From Lineus longissimus (taxonomy: Eukaryota > Nemertea > Pilidiophora > Heteronemertea > Lineidae), in contig NC_088314.1 of NCBI RefSeq assembly GCF_910592395.1, positions 1,116,001 to 1,180,000 of the forward strand: DNA of 64,000 nt, written 5' to 3'. The notes beneath the pieces were generated by a model. It was not told where the DNA came from. It made no database searches and saw only the letters and a list, made by a program, of their open reading frames with translations. The position numbers and the translations under genes were made by a program. This document shows positions 20,857 through 34,859 of the stretch, one piece after another. Within the stretch, counting starts at the first letter, position 1. Each line of letters opens with the position of its first letter.

Positions 20857-23800
20857 TTTATTGTGAAAAATATTGTGTACAACATTTACAGCCATGAACA
20901 ATAATCAATGAAAAAGTAAAATATCACTCTAGTCCATTCGTAAATGTTTTGTCTGCATCATTTGGGGCTCTCGAGCAAGAACTACTGGTTGGATTTCTTT
21001 GATACCGTTTTTTTTATTGATCTGACCATCGAAACCAATCAGCATATTCAGGGTTTGTTTCTGGGTATTTCGTTCATTAATTTTTGGCACTTCAAAAAAA
21101 AAAACTTCAAAGAAATCCGATCTGTAGTTTGTGCTCCAGAGCTACAAACAATGCAGTCAATACATTTACAAATGGACTCCAAATAATATCGTCAATTTCA
21201 ATAATGATTGAAACTATGAAAATACATTTGTACAGGTACAAATCATTTCTTTTCAAGGCGTGTCATCTAAAAGTGGTTTTCAGGCCAGTTTCTACTACAG
21301 CTGAGAGCGTTGGAAACTACAGTTTCTCGGTCATTGGATTAATTTTGAATAGCTCGACAATTGTAACTGACCACAAACGCCGACCAAACAGCTGAACTGC
21401 TGCAGTTGGATTAGGCCTCAAAACAGTCTTCCATGGGTGACACATGTCCTATCACAAATCTGGACTATGATTAACATCGCAATGGATGTTTGTTGGCTCA
21501 GGAGTTTTTTGAGAAATCAGTCAATATGTTCCCTTGCATAGAAATAACCTCATTCACCAATATCAGTCATCTTCAAACAGTGGGAGTGACAGAAAACACC
21601 CTGAATTACTGGTTCACTGATCGTAGTCCCTTCCCTGATTAAGATACGACATGCTTCTGTCAGAACCAAGTCATGACAATCTAAAATAGCTAGGCAATAC
21701 ACACAACACGTTTCTTGATAAAAAATCTAAACAAAAGAGCTTACTAAATGGACACAATGACACCATTTTGAATTTTGACAACAGCTATTGCACATCTTGC
21801 TTTGCACCATAATATACTTGATTCAAATCCCCTTTTATCAAATCCAAACAACAGGTGCTGCTGTGTTACTCTGGTCCTTGAGGGGAGTTAGCGGACCAAT
21901 GCACAGCGGCAACAAATCTGAATACTCCAATATATTTCTGACAAATTACAATGCCCTTATAGAACCTTTGACAGAATTCCCATCACAAAAACTACGGTGG
22001 GAATTCAACACAGACTCTATGATGATCCATCATTTAGTCTATGATGGGAGATCGGATGTAAAACATGGTTTGTGACATTCATCATAGATTCATCATGGGC
22101 CCATCACAGATTATAAGATGGAAACTTTCTGCTGTGTACTCCTTCCACATGACAGGTTAATCTCCAATTCAATTGTTGATATCTTAAGTACTTTATGGCC
22201 ATCAGACATGAGATTCACTGGTCATGTGACATGGGCCAGCCAATCACAACCCAAAAGATATACCGCAGAGCTCATCATTAGATGTTTTACTGCTAACAAA
22301 TGCATAAAACTTTACAGCAGAACAATCTTTGGAATCACCTCCTTCTATGGATACAAGTGATTCTGAAACGTCTCTGCTGTCAAGAATAGAAAGACAGGCA
22401 TTTGATATGAGATGATGTTTGAAGAAATTTGCAACTGCACCCCTCGAAGTATTTAAAGTGATCAGTAACCAGAGATTGAGATGATTAAATGACTTAAATT
22501 GGCACCACTGGTTCACACACCTTATCATTTTTATAATCTCCACAGTGACACACAGTGTAATGGTTAAAAGGGCTGCAGCCCGAGCAGTCCTGTCACCAGT
22601 CACTCAACAAGCCGTATATCAGGCTAATCTAACAGATGCATGCAAAATTTCTAGGTGGATAATAGAACCAGAGAACTAATGCCTTTGATCTGAGCTGTTA
22701 TGAGCATATGTAGAACATCAAACTTGCCCTTCTAAAGGCTATACAACAAAACAAATAAGCAGCTGATACATAGCCTGTACATCAGATCTATCATACTCAG
22801 CATATAAACTGTTCTCAAACTATAATCTGTCATTGAGCTGGTTTGCCTAAAGAACTATCAAATATACACTTCTGAATAATACAACATAGCATTTTATCAA
22901 GATTCCTGTTATCAGACTCGTTCCATTCTCTCCATACAGATTACAAGAGGCACCAGTCATGAGAAAGGAACCAGACTGTCATCAGGACATCTTTGTGGAC
23001 GAAGTCTTACAAAGCCACTGACCAAGGCAATTGAAAACTGCCACACCTTGATCAACACATTACACTCGCACGTTAAAAGTTGAATCCTGGCACCAACTGA
23101 ATACTGCACTGATACACACCATACCTGTATCAGTGCCAACCATGTCTATCAACATATCACTCACTTGCCCATATGCAAGTAATGCTACGTAAAGCACACT
23201 AAAATGCCAATATGTACATCAAGAGAGGGGTTGCATCTAAAACATATCACAGCTTAAGATACCGAATTGTTTAATGGTACAAAACTGACAACGTTAGGAC
23301 TACTAAAACCTGCAGAAACCACCGATTCATTTCAAGACCTCCATAACAACATTCAATTGGCAAATTGAAGTGTGTTTCCCAAACATTAGTGTTTGTGGTG
23401 TCCATGGCCACGAGAATAACTTTTCACAATCTCACATCGGTCAATTCTGAGCTGCAGATACAACATCTCTCATTCCACCATCCTGGCTGTTGATTCCTTG
23501 AAATAACCTTGTACTCCCACAGCAGACTAATGCATATCACAGCCGTGAACATATCCATCTCCTCCACGGTTGACAACATCTCGTTTGAGAAATCATGAGA
23601 ATTGAGACATCCATTTGTAAGGAGCTTTTTGATTACACAACCAATCCGCACTCCCGCTGCTCAAAATCTTGTTGTGTTATCGACCTGGAAGCATATAAAC
23701 AGGGTCAAAATAAAAAGGGTCTATTCAATTAATACTGGAGAAGGCAACTCCACAGCAGAACACATTTATTCCGAAGAATTGTTAATGTGCCCCAGCACAG

Positions 23801-24025
23801 ACACTCAAAAACCAGCAATCTTGAGTTTCTCCTCATTCAAAGGACAAAACCAAGTGACTTGCCCAAGATAACAAACAAGGTAATCCATGTCAGACACAGA
23901 ACCATGAAGGTTTTGACACCATTTAACCACAAGACTACAATGGCTACATTAGAATGTCAATGGAGTTAATCAATGAATCCATTCAGAAGCCACTTCTCGA
24001 TGACAGGAGAATTCATTATAGAATG
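20857..24025 (-). other. Probable long 3'UTR of the SLC26 gene
   Basis: No gene was recognised on either strand over 3.2 kb. AATAAA on the minus strand at 20857-20862 is a good candidate end for the SLC26 transcript, whose stop codon is at 24026. Several short matching and inverted gatgatcc/catcatag motifs occur around 22010-22110. A 3.2-kb 3'UTR is an inference. Confidence 0.4.
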
Positions 24026-27000
24026 CTATGTTAGAGAACGTACTTCATTAACAACATCTTCAACCTCCACTTCTGCGATCACCTCAGCTTGTTCACCTTC
24101 TTCCTCATGCTCCTCAGCCTCCTCTATAACACTAATATTCGTGTCCCCATTATCAGGCGTACTACAGCAGGAGTGTGGCACTTCCAACAAATCCCTTTGA
24201 ATCGACGGTGAGCCACTCTCTCTGCCCTGACTGTTTATGACCCGCCTGAAGACCTTAGGGGATATCTTGGGAGTAGGTAGCGGGGTGTGGTGGGGAGACT
24301 TTCTGAAGCTGGTCGGGCTGCCGCTAGCACTGGGGATTCTGCTGTCGTTGACCTCGTAACATGGGAACATGGGGGTGTCAATAAGCAGCTGGAAGGAGAG
24401 GCAGGACTTGAACAGTGTGTATTTGTTCAACAAGGAATATTGATTGGAATGTCGCGAAGCAGAAAATGGGACAAGGCACCATGGAGGCTATGGATATTTA
24501 ACTTCTCTGCCAAGGCGGTCTGACTCTCTTCTCAGTCCTTCTCTACTTGTAAACGTGTTTCCCCTAAGATATATTCTGAAGGCTTAAACCACCATGAAGA
24601 AGAGAGCTGATGAGAGGCAATGCTTACCGTTTGTAACACGATGTCTTCGTTGTTTTCCTCACACGCAGCCATTACTGCATCATGAACAGACAGGAATAGC
24701 AATTCCTTAGGATTCTTGTCAAAGAAATTCATCCGGCGAAACATTTCTCGGATTCGGACTGAAAGAACGACATGTATATATGATTCCCAGCTGATCTGCA
24801 ATTCTGATTTGACTCGTTTTCTGACATTCTCTTTGTCTTCAGAGAGACATATCACACACTCAAGCAAAGACATTTTCCCAACAACTACTCAGGGACCTGC
24901 AACAAATTCCAACGATATTTACTTCGAAAACAATCCAAGAAACTGTATCCAGTTATCAAAAACATGACTACTTACAATTGCAATTTGTCAGGAAGACCTT
25001 GACGTCTGCTTCTTTGTATTCTCCAATAACCTGACTCAACATGTTCACACCGACGCAATCCATATATCCCATAATACTACAGTCGATCACCAGGTGATGA
25101 CAATCAAACATCGGCCATTCGGGATCTGAGCTGAGGCTGCTTGGCATATTGGAAGGCACAAAACTATTCGAACCAACATTAATGACGACATTATCATCAG
25201 ACTTCTTCTCAATAGTCTCATTCTCAAAAACATCCCCTTTGATGGTACTGATCTCCACCGAATCCCGATGGGAAATGTTCATGCATAGATTCACCTGAAG
25301 TCGAGAAAACAACAACGTTAACAAATGCTCACTCTTCAGCTAACAATATTGGCCATCACACACTTCTCAGTTTTGTGGCAGTTTACATATAGCTGGCAGT
25401 CCAAAATCACGAGGAGGTCTGTGAAGAAACAAGAAGTCTGTACTCACCTCTTTACTATTCTTCCTGTTATCCTTTTTCTCCTCTTTGATTTTCTTCTTTT
25501 CTTCTCTCACTTGCTTCCTTTCATATTTCTCCCTCTTTGCCTTCAGCTTGCGAGGATTCAAACCGGTCTTTTTGTACAATTTCTTAAGGAAATATTCAGC
25601 ACTCGCATAATAGAGGGAGCCGCCAAACCGAAAGAGCTTGATTCCTTTTACCTCTTCAGCCTAGAAAACAATATTTAATCCGAGGTTGAATTACTGACAA
25701 AATGGAAGGTTTTGGCGGATGTTATCTTAGACTCAGCATCACCAATCCTACTTGATTTTACCTCATTACTGAGTAAAATCGATGCCACCTATTAACAGGA
25801 CAAAGTGTATCCATTCTGACTGCAAGAGTACTGAGGTTATACTCTCTAATAACTGTCAAAAACATGTTCACAGTATGTATGTATGCTCCTTAAGTAGTTT
25901 GGTCCGTAACCTGCCAATGCACTTGTATTGGGTGCTACTCGAAATAGGTGTTATGTTACTTTGGGAAAGCATGGATTGGCAAGGATGTTAGCACAACATA
26001 TCAGAAACAGGTCACTTACATCATTGTAAACAGTAGTGTCCTTATAGATATCAGTATGTGGCATCCTTCCGAGAATGCACGTGTACGGCCCCTGCGTGCG
26101 CCAGACAACAGTGAAGAGGGTAAAGGCCAGGGCGATACCAAGACCAAGGTCGACATCAAGAAGGGCGGTCGCCAACCAGGAAACAATCCAGATCGACTGA
26201 AACAAGAGGTATAAAGGTCAAGGTGAACATCTCACAGTCGCCAGCTACCACACAATCGATACATGTAGAGAGGCACCAGGCCAACAACTCAAATTGGTCA
26301 CAAACTGTTGTGGTACACAACAAACTCGCAAAAGATGACAAGATTGACACAAGCAGAAGCACAACATCTCATAGAATCTGGCATACTTACAAAGTCATAC
26401 TTGGATATCTTCCACAGGTCTTTCAGCTGCTGGAACTGCAGGAACATTCCCTTGAGGGCGACCAGGATGATAGATGCCAAAACACACTGCAAAGATGAAA
26501 AGATGCCACATTTGCAGGTAATTCTATGTTATCAATGCAATTCTGTTCCTACCTCGGCGGAGATGAAGAGACATAGAATGTTCTCACTTATCGTCAAATC
26601 TTCATACAGAATACTTACATTTGGTAAAGACCTAAAGAGAGGAGCTACAGCCAGAAGAACCACCAGTACCAGGCTGGAAGAGATGAGGCCTGCAATCTGT
26701 GTCTTGCCTCCCATCGACTCCTGGACCAGACTACGAGAGAGTGAGGCAGCCGAGACGTAACACAGAAAGAAAGATGAGATGATGTTGGATCCTCCATGGG
26801 CAATGAGTTCCTGCAATTGGAGAATTAAGATTAAGAGTCACTTCTTGAAGTGGGTAACTTGATATTGAAACGTCACTTTGATAAGATCTAATGCTGTGCT
26901 GGGACAGGCACATTGTACGAGAAATAGAGTGACTTGCCAAAGGTTACAAGTCTTGTTTTAGTGTAAGGTGTCGCAGGCACGAGATCATCAGTCAGACATG

Positions 27001-30000
27001 CTCAACTTACCTGGTTAGATTCAACCTCATAATTGTGCTTGGTGGCGAATATCTTTGCCATCGATACAGATATTGCATAGGCAATAATGGCAATAACAAC
27101 AGCATCAATGAACACGCCTCTCATGTAATTCGTCGCAGGAAGCTGTGGTGGCGGGATTCTGAAACAAGAAGGCAAGGTCATATTGATATACTAACCATAC
27201 TGTTTGTTAACATTACAGCACTTGTATTGGATGCAAATAGATACAGTAAAACCTGAAGTATGGGTAGAAGGTACAATGCCCTGGGAGAGAGGATGAGAGA
27301 ACTTTGGACAAGGTCAGTTTCAGGTTATCAAAGTGTCACATTCCTATGAATGCTCATGCAAAACTCACCCTGTGGGAATGTATCCGACCACCTTCACCTT
27401 ATAAACCTCACTGATCTTGGCGAAGTGAGAGATCACAGTTGCAGCAATCACCACAAGGAGTTCAATCGGTACGGGCATCTTCATCTTGTCCTTGAACTTG
27501 TTATTGATTCCTTCCTTCACACCGACAAGGGCAGCTACGCATATCAGCGATGTCACCAATGACGCAATGTTAGTGTGGTGAATATTCGAAAAGAGATCAC
27601 GGTAAATCTGAAGCAAAGATTAAAAAAGTGGCAGATTTTCAAGATTGTACTTAAACAACTGACACAACAGTTGACAGTCTTTAAAAGACAGGCAGACAGT
27701 TCAAGCTCTGTCTCAATTTCTTGATGACTTTCAACTTGTAAGTTGGATCAGATTATGATAACCTCAAAAGGCTTGGGAAAGTCTGAAATAGCGTCTCATT
27801 GCAGAAAGTGCCTGGTTTGGATGCTCTTGATGTCATTAAAACCATTGTTGCATGATTGAGCTTACTTCCCAAAGCACTTGAGACAGATCTTCACATCCTG
27901 CTGTGACCTAAACATGAATACTAAGATGTCATTTTTTGACAGCTTGTTTGCGCAGGTTTGTCAATGACTTTTTTGTTTTTTTATGGATGTGTTACTCAAA
28001 TGCATGTCTCCAATCAAAACTGTCATAAATATCTTTTAATTTTTTGTTTACTTTCCACAAGTAGGCCTTTTGATCAAGTAGTTTGTCTATCTTTCTATCT
28101 ATCTACGTCATGCGAGGCCTAAAATTCTGGATAAATTCAATCCGTCAAATCTTTTTAGAAGTCAAAATCAAGGCATATGTCACTGTTTACTGATCTTTTT
28201 GATCCATAAAATTCTTTTGTCTAATTTTTTCAAACCGAACTAAACTTACATAGATCAATTTAAGTGGTCCATAGTATTTTGGAATGGACAGTCCAAACAC
28301 ATGCGTGATTTGACTAGTGAACACGTGGAATGCTGCGCCAGTTGTGAATCCACTGACTAGTGGTTGGGAGAGGTACATGGTGAAGAATCCAAGCTGACAT
28401 ATACCCATTGCAAGCTGAAAGAAGAACCAATAATTTAGAAATGAAAGCATATTGTCCGGACTTTCTAAAGGCTTTGTTCCAGTTTCAAATAGCGTCAATT
28501 ACCGGGACATCAGCGCTATTCATACATGTCGGATGTTAGGATGTGAATGATGCTGTCCACCACTTCATAGTCCATTATTACTAGGCCCTCAGATGAAACA
28601 TTACCATAGCTATTCATAGAGCCAACAGGCCCCCTGCACCGGCCCGCCCACAGGCATTCGCAAAATCCATTTCAGCAAACATTAATGACAGACATACCTG
28701 TATTATGCCTACTAATACTGTTAACTGTATGGCGATTTGAACTTTCTCATCCATCAATGCATCCTCCCGTTGTGTGTCAAGGTCGACCTCAGATTCGTTC
28801 AACAATGTTATATTCAGATCTGGTTGGAAATTGGCAGTTTCTCGATCGAGGGCTGAGCCCACCATCAGACTTATCACAGCAAATGTACCTGAAAACAAAA
28901 AGCTTAGTTTTAAATTTTTTGACAACTTGACATCATGATGTGATCTGATAGATTACCTTTTTTCACTGCGTAAATGAGTCATCAGAGTCATCAATGAGTA
29001 ATCACATCAGAGCAACAAAACTTTGACCTTCTCCAGAAAAGGAGAGCAGACGTCAAATTGATCATGATCTGGTTACTGGTGCAATCACTGCCATGCACCA
29101 AAATTACTTACCCACGGATATATGTTTCGATGTTCCAAGGAAGAAGTAAATTATCACAGGGAAGAACGATGTGTAGATACCATAGACCGGACTAAGACTC
29201 GCCAACATAGCATATGCCATACCTGAAGATACATTTGACAATCCATCAATGACTTGTCGAAAGCTTTACTTCCAAACTGAAATAGGTCTAAAACGTGGCA
29301 GTTCTATTCCAGCTTACTATCAGATTATCAAATATCTCCATTTTTATCACACTTCAATCCTCTGGCTCAAATAGGAGGATATCGTATTCAAGCAACCCAG
29401 CCACACCAAAGGCAGCCTGAATCAAACTTAACAAAATGAACAAACCAGTGCAGAGCCCAAACCTGGGTTTGCTCCCATCCATTAACACCAAATACTTTTT
29501 GCAAACCATTTTGACTAGTCAACATGTTTGTCTTTGGAAGGTTCTAAAAGTGTCTGATGCATATCTACATCTACGAAAATCATGATGTTTTAGAGATCCC
29601 TGTAAGGGCAGGGCTACTTACTTTGGGGTATTTGCATGATCCCGACCGTCAACCCTGATAAGAGGTCACTGACTGCATCCTCCCGAACCTCATACTTGCT
29701 CATAATGTCAAGAAACGGGAGAAAACGGAACAAAAATGTCTTGATACATTGCAACGAACATGTGCAGTTCTCCTTTTTCTCTTTAAATCGTTCTTTAATT
29801 GTCTTTTTCTGGGGACGCTGAGGCTGAAATCCCTGATCAAAGTATTGTTGGCTGTAAACGGGACGGTTAACAATGAGTATCGACGGCACCCGGCTGCCAC
29901 GGTGTCGCGGTGTCTCGGCCAGTGAGCTTGTAATGCTGTTCTGTTCGCTTGCTTCTCCATATTGTAGATTGGTGGGCCGGGAGATCCGATCACTGGGATT

Positions 30001-31055
30001 AGAAAGCTGGACAACGTTTGCTGCATGTTCCTCACCAATGTCGAGCCCAGGGTTTTCCATCGGCTGTGGTGAAGACAGCAGTTCTTGCAGTGACTGGAAA
30101 AGACAAGGGCAAAACATTCAATACTGCAGATTCTAGACCCATGAAAACACATTTGATTAATAACATTTTCACTCATGATCAGAACCGACATCTGAAAAAA
30201 TATAATGGTATTAGTATCGAAAATAACTTGAGCTTCATCCAGCATTTCATGGAATTCACTGAAACTTAAATGTAGAATGGACCATTGAGGGATTTGAATC
30301 GATACAACGATCATCATTCATTGGAGCAACCATACACTGAGCCGGCTCAGAGATGACATGTTAACTGATGGTGTACGTCATTCCCAAGGTCTCCTTCAAG
30401 GAGGAGGATACTCATAATGCTGGTGAATTGGCATGCAGATAAGAAAGAGCAGCCATGCCCCAGTTGTTGAGCCAATTTCCCAAGAATCCTTGTCAATTTC
30501 AAAGATTACAAAGGCTCTGCACACTTGTGACTTACTTGCAGTTTCAGTAAGGAGTAAAACAAATTCTGCTAGTATCAACAAAATAACAAATTGACAGCCA
30601 CACATAGTTTGGCGAAAAGACAAAAGGAAGTATGATTTGTGTGTCATGTATTCCAGAAAGGTCATGATAACAACAGTCGTGACAGGAAAAATAAAAGTAG
30701 GTATGTATGTCAATTGTCAGCCCAATTGAATTTAAACAATGAGAGGCCGGTTCATGTGATTGATTTTGTCAATGTAAATATAAACCAGAACTATGAAATG
30801 TGACACAAATTTCTGACTAGTGGTAAATTTTCTGGATTCCAGACTTGTTCTCGAGTGCAACTTCGCACCTAACAGACATTGCAGCGGAACTTAGACCTGA
30901 AAAAAACCCCACTTAAATCTCATAGTTACCTCATCATTGTTGTTGAGCCTTGCACAAAGATCACGATATGTAGTAAATTTGGGTCCAGTTCTAGGTGTTG
31001 TATCTCTACCTTTGGAGGCTCTGTGCCTCACATTATCTTTACCTTTAGTTGCCAT
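24026..31055 (-). CDS. SLC26-family anion exchanger (SLC26A5/A6/A9-like), complete, 14 exons
   Basis: SLC26 proteins are plasma-membrane anion exchangers or channels (chloride, bicarbonate, oxalate, sulfate). Exons: 31055-30930, 30093-29622, 29222-29112, 28888-28698, 28414-28250, 27607-27369, 27158-27011, 26810-26619, 26486-26391, 26196-26020, 25660-25448, 25294-24976, 24758-24628, 24388-24026; total 2943 nt (980 residues). A cytoplasmic N-terminus of about 180 residues precedes the membrane domain ([40 protein letters not shown]). The second extracellular loop has two N-glycosylation sequons (NITLLNES), as in SLC26A6. [19 protein letters not shown] is the conserved anion-site region. The C-terminal STAS domain ([19 protein letters not shown] ... 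[19 protein letters not shown] ... [14 protein letters not shown]) contains a lysine/glutamate-rich insertion. The last exon adds a proline/serine and acidic tail. Human relatives are about 740-970 residues. The exact paralogue cannot be assigned. Confidence 0.93.
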
Positions 31056-34000
31056 CAAATATCATTTGATTAATAATCCAAGAGTTGTCAACACAAGCAA
31101 TCAAACTATCCCACCAACATAAGATGCATGTATACTTCGTCCTGGAAAGGCTGGAAGTTCGCTTATCCATTCAAACTATCACTCATGCCTTGCACCCACA
31201 AATTAAGGGAATTAGATTGTTGATGCAACGAGTTTCGGCGGCATCAACTTGGGTGAGAATGTGTCAAAGTGTCCTGCCAGGAAACAAAATCTGGTCGGAT
31301 GAATCGAGAAGATCACGTAGATGTAAAATCATGAATTGTCTTTAAAACACAACATGTCACGCGAAAACTGGACAAAATCATTGTGGGTTGACATCAATCT
31401 ATACCAACTGTGGCAGTCTTTCAAAGGAGTTTTTTCCATGTACTGTGTTCAATAAACGTATGACAGACCGTCACTTCTGCTGTACACACACAACATGAGA
31501 TTTAGCATGTGTATTGAACATAAGGAGGTCACATCACTCAAGCGACCAACTCTGGGATTGTTACCTCATGTGCCATGCATGTGGTCAGATTAACACCATA
31601 CTGAACAATCAATCATTCACAGGTTGATGGGGTAATTACACTAACAAGTCACAGAACTCTTAGACAACTTAGAATGAGGTGACACAGACTTCTATTCCAG
31701 AGTAACTTTGTTCAAGTGAACCACAGGTCTACAATGCCATGCATTGAGTGAACAGCTGGTTTATTGGGGTGAAACTGACCACACTTTTCCCACTCAAAGC
31801 TGGGCAATCCACAGGGAATACAATAATACACTAACCAGCTGATTCAGCACTTAGTTTGATGATTGACAATGAAAACTAGTGACTGAACTGTTTTTATTAT
31901 TCTGCTTGTTTACTATAAAACCGGGCTCAAGCTAGACTTTCTTCATCACGAGTCAAACTAAAGTCTTGACAGACAAAATCTCAGGAGTTAAAGTTTATTT
32001 TCAAATGTGAGGGTCCTGGGCGGAGTTTCAAGCTTCAAAAGACACTTTTCGGGGGTTATCTCAAGCCCTGATAAAATACAAAACTTACACAGCATATTTC
32101 ATGACCTGCGATGAACATCAAACAGAGCTTGTCCTACCTGCAGACAAGTAGTATCTTGTCTCATTGCAACAGCTGAGATCACAGCAACAAAAACACTTCT
32201 TTGCCAGTAAACGCCAAAATGTTCATCCCGCATTCGTGGAGATACCCTGCGGAAAACAACTCCAACAAGTGCAAAGCGACACTGTCACTGAAGAAGAAAT
32301 GAAACTCTGGAGAAATTCACGAAATCAACTTACACGTTTCAATGGTTCTCTTATGTAATCGGAGAAATCATTCCTAAACGATTTTAACTTTCTCATGGCG
32401 TCGGCAGTAACTGTTGCAGTCCGAATGAAAAGCATAAATATACGCACAGAGTCTTAACCAAACACTTGTCTATCTCAACATAACCATAATTCGTATCAAG
32501 AGATATCAATGGGTACACCAGGCCACAATCACAAAGGTGAAGTACACATAAGAGGTGCAAACCATTTTTAAATTGATGACATCATTGGGCTTTAGATCAG
32601 GCCATATTTGTGACTCGCTCTACCAAAACTAGGCGCTTGTCGCATCTGAACTTGACAGGTTGATACGGACTTGTTGTTCACTTCCCTATTGTAGACCTTT
32701 TGTGAAATCTATTACAAACTGATTTGGTCACATCTCACAAAAGGTCTACAATAGGGAAATGAACAACAAGTCCGTATCAACCTGTCAAGTTCAGATGCGA
32801 CAAGCGCCTAGTTTTGGTAGAGCGAGTCAAGACTTCGGTTTTGTTTGGCTGTCAATTTTCAAGTTACCTTGATGATAACTTAACAATGAGGGTGTTCTAA
32901 GATTGAATTAAACCAAATTACACCGTTTTTTTCCAATGCAATTGTGAACACCAATATATAATCGCAATAAATACATGTCAAATTTGCAGTTACTGCACAA
33001 CAACAAAACAACGACCATGTTCCTTTCTAATTTTCCAGCGGGCCATAAACAAAAGACAATTCACTATTTAGTACAGTCATCATGCAAACATTTGGTTTAA
33101 TCTGACTTCTTGGAACTTTCCTAGAAACATATCTCCAGAAAACTATTTAGTACTTAGTAGTTGATTCACCCCCTAAACAAGCAATATGAACTGACTCAGG
33201 GAACCATCCTGAACCTGTAGGGGGAGCACTCAATACAAAGTTGCAGCCATTGTACCTTCTCATTTTGCTAATCAGTGCGGTTTGCATTTTATTTAGGGAA
33301 ATGCCTGTGTTTTTGAGGGACACTCAATTGACACGCACATCTCAACTATGAAACTGGGAACTTATGCATTTCAAAATGAGATGTACTCAGCACTTGGCAA
33401 TCATTAGTCACTGTTCCTCAATTGACAATTCGTACATGGTAACGGACACTTAGGTCTTCTCTGAGTGTTGACTGTTCTTGAGAGAACGTCTTGTAGCTGT
33501 ATACTCCAACCCTCTCGGAAACATGAGAGCCGGAAACAGTGGAGAAAGGTCTATTGTAACCAAGTCAACGATGGTTGATTATGATAGGCACTGCAATATT
33601 TCAACTCTTCTAATTGAAAACCAAACCATATAAATAATGCTTTTTCAATCGTGAGAACTTGTCAAAAGGGTCAGGAAATCTATATATATCTTTTTCAAGC
33701 ACCCTACAGAACCTCTGACAAAACTTGGTGTCCAAGTCTAAGAATAAGCCTGACTCTTGTCAATTACCACCACCATGAACAAGGCCTAAATCAACATAAT
33801 TGATAATACTGACAATAGTGACATCTTCCGATATTTCTGCCATTCACCAACCACACTGGGTCAGACAGGACGATGGAGAAAGTTAACAACTAAACATTAT
33901 GTATTGATCACGAGTCCCAGGGTCATCTATAGTTAGGCCTTGCTGTAAGTATGCCCACACACAGTAGGCCCTGTAGGTCAGGCTGAACGCGGTAACACAC

Positions 34001-34850
34001 ACAGAAGGGGCATCTTTTTATCACAATGACATAAAACGAAAGCGAAGGCATCACAGACATTTTGGTCAAAACCACAACTATCGCATGACCTGAAAAGGAT
34101 AATGAATAGAACAGGTTTCTAATCCTAGTTGGGTTTATCCTCGAAAATAACTCATTATCAGTAAAACAGCTCTACCCACATAAGGGGTAAACCTGGACAC
34201 TTGGCCTAGTTTGTCCAGGTCATGGGTGAAACCTGGATGATCATATGAGAAGTTACTGTTTAGAACACAGGACATGTCAAGTATTTTTTCTGTTGAAAAA
34301 TCTATCACGAAACAAATCAATATCAAGCAATAATTTGAGTTTGACATGTAAGTGCCAAAAATAGAGTAAAATGTGAGAATTTTGGAAAAATCTTTTGTAT
34401 TGTCCTTGATTGTGAGTAAGAAATGCCAGGGCTCCCACTCAGCAAATACTGGATCAGTGCCCCTGGGGGAAATATCAAAATTTGACCAGTGAGTAAAGGC
34501 CCCAAATCAAATTCAAAGACATTTTCTCATGCTGGGTGCAAAAATATAAAACGACAACAAAAAAGTGACTGACTGAAAAAGTACAATTGAAAAGCTGGCC
34601 TTGAAATTCAATGTTGAAAGTCATTATTGACAACACAACCCAACCCATTAGAGAGAAATCATGCAATGGATAATACTACATGTACTACTACTAGAATAGG
34701 CTTTATAATCTTCAAAAGATACCCTACACCAAAATAGTCAACTTGTAATAAAATAGCAACACGGTAGAATCATGCAGGTTGTCAACATTTACAATTTTGC
34801 AAAGTTGAAATGCTGAGAAAAAGAAATGATCCTTAAAAAACAAGATAGAA
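31056..34850. other. Gene-poor spacer upstream of the SLC26 gene
   Basis: No coding exon was recognised. The 219-bp foldback element at 32611-32829 is the only clear structure. Part of this may be transcribed as SLC26 5'UTR or first intron, because no core promoter is obvious next to the 31055 start codon. Confidence 0.4.
32611..32829. mobile_element. Foldback/MITE-like element with 95-bp inverted arms
   Basis: The left arm (32611-32705) and right arm (32735-32829) are reverse complements over 95 bases with one mismatch (c versus t in ttgttca-ttccc), around a 29-base loop. The ends are tgactcgctc / gagcgagtca. No protein is encoded and no clear target duplication was found. The near-perfect arms imply a recent insertion or gene conversion. 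A decayed relative lies at 5211-5403, so this is a dispersed family rather than a chance hairpin. Confidence 0.8.
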
Positions 34851-34859
34851 AGCATACCT

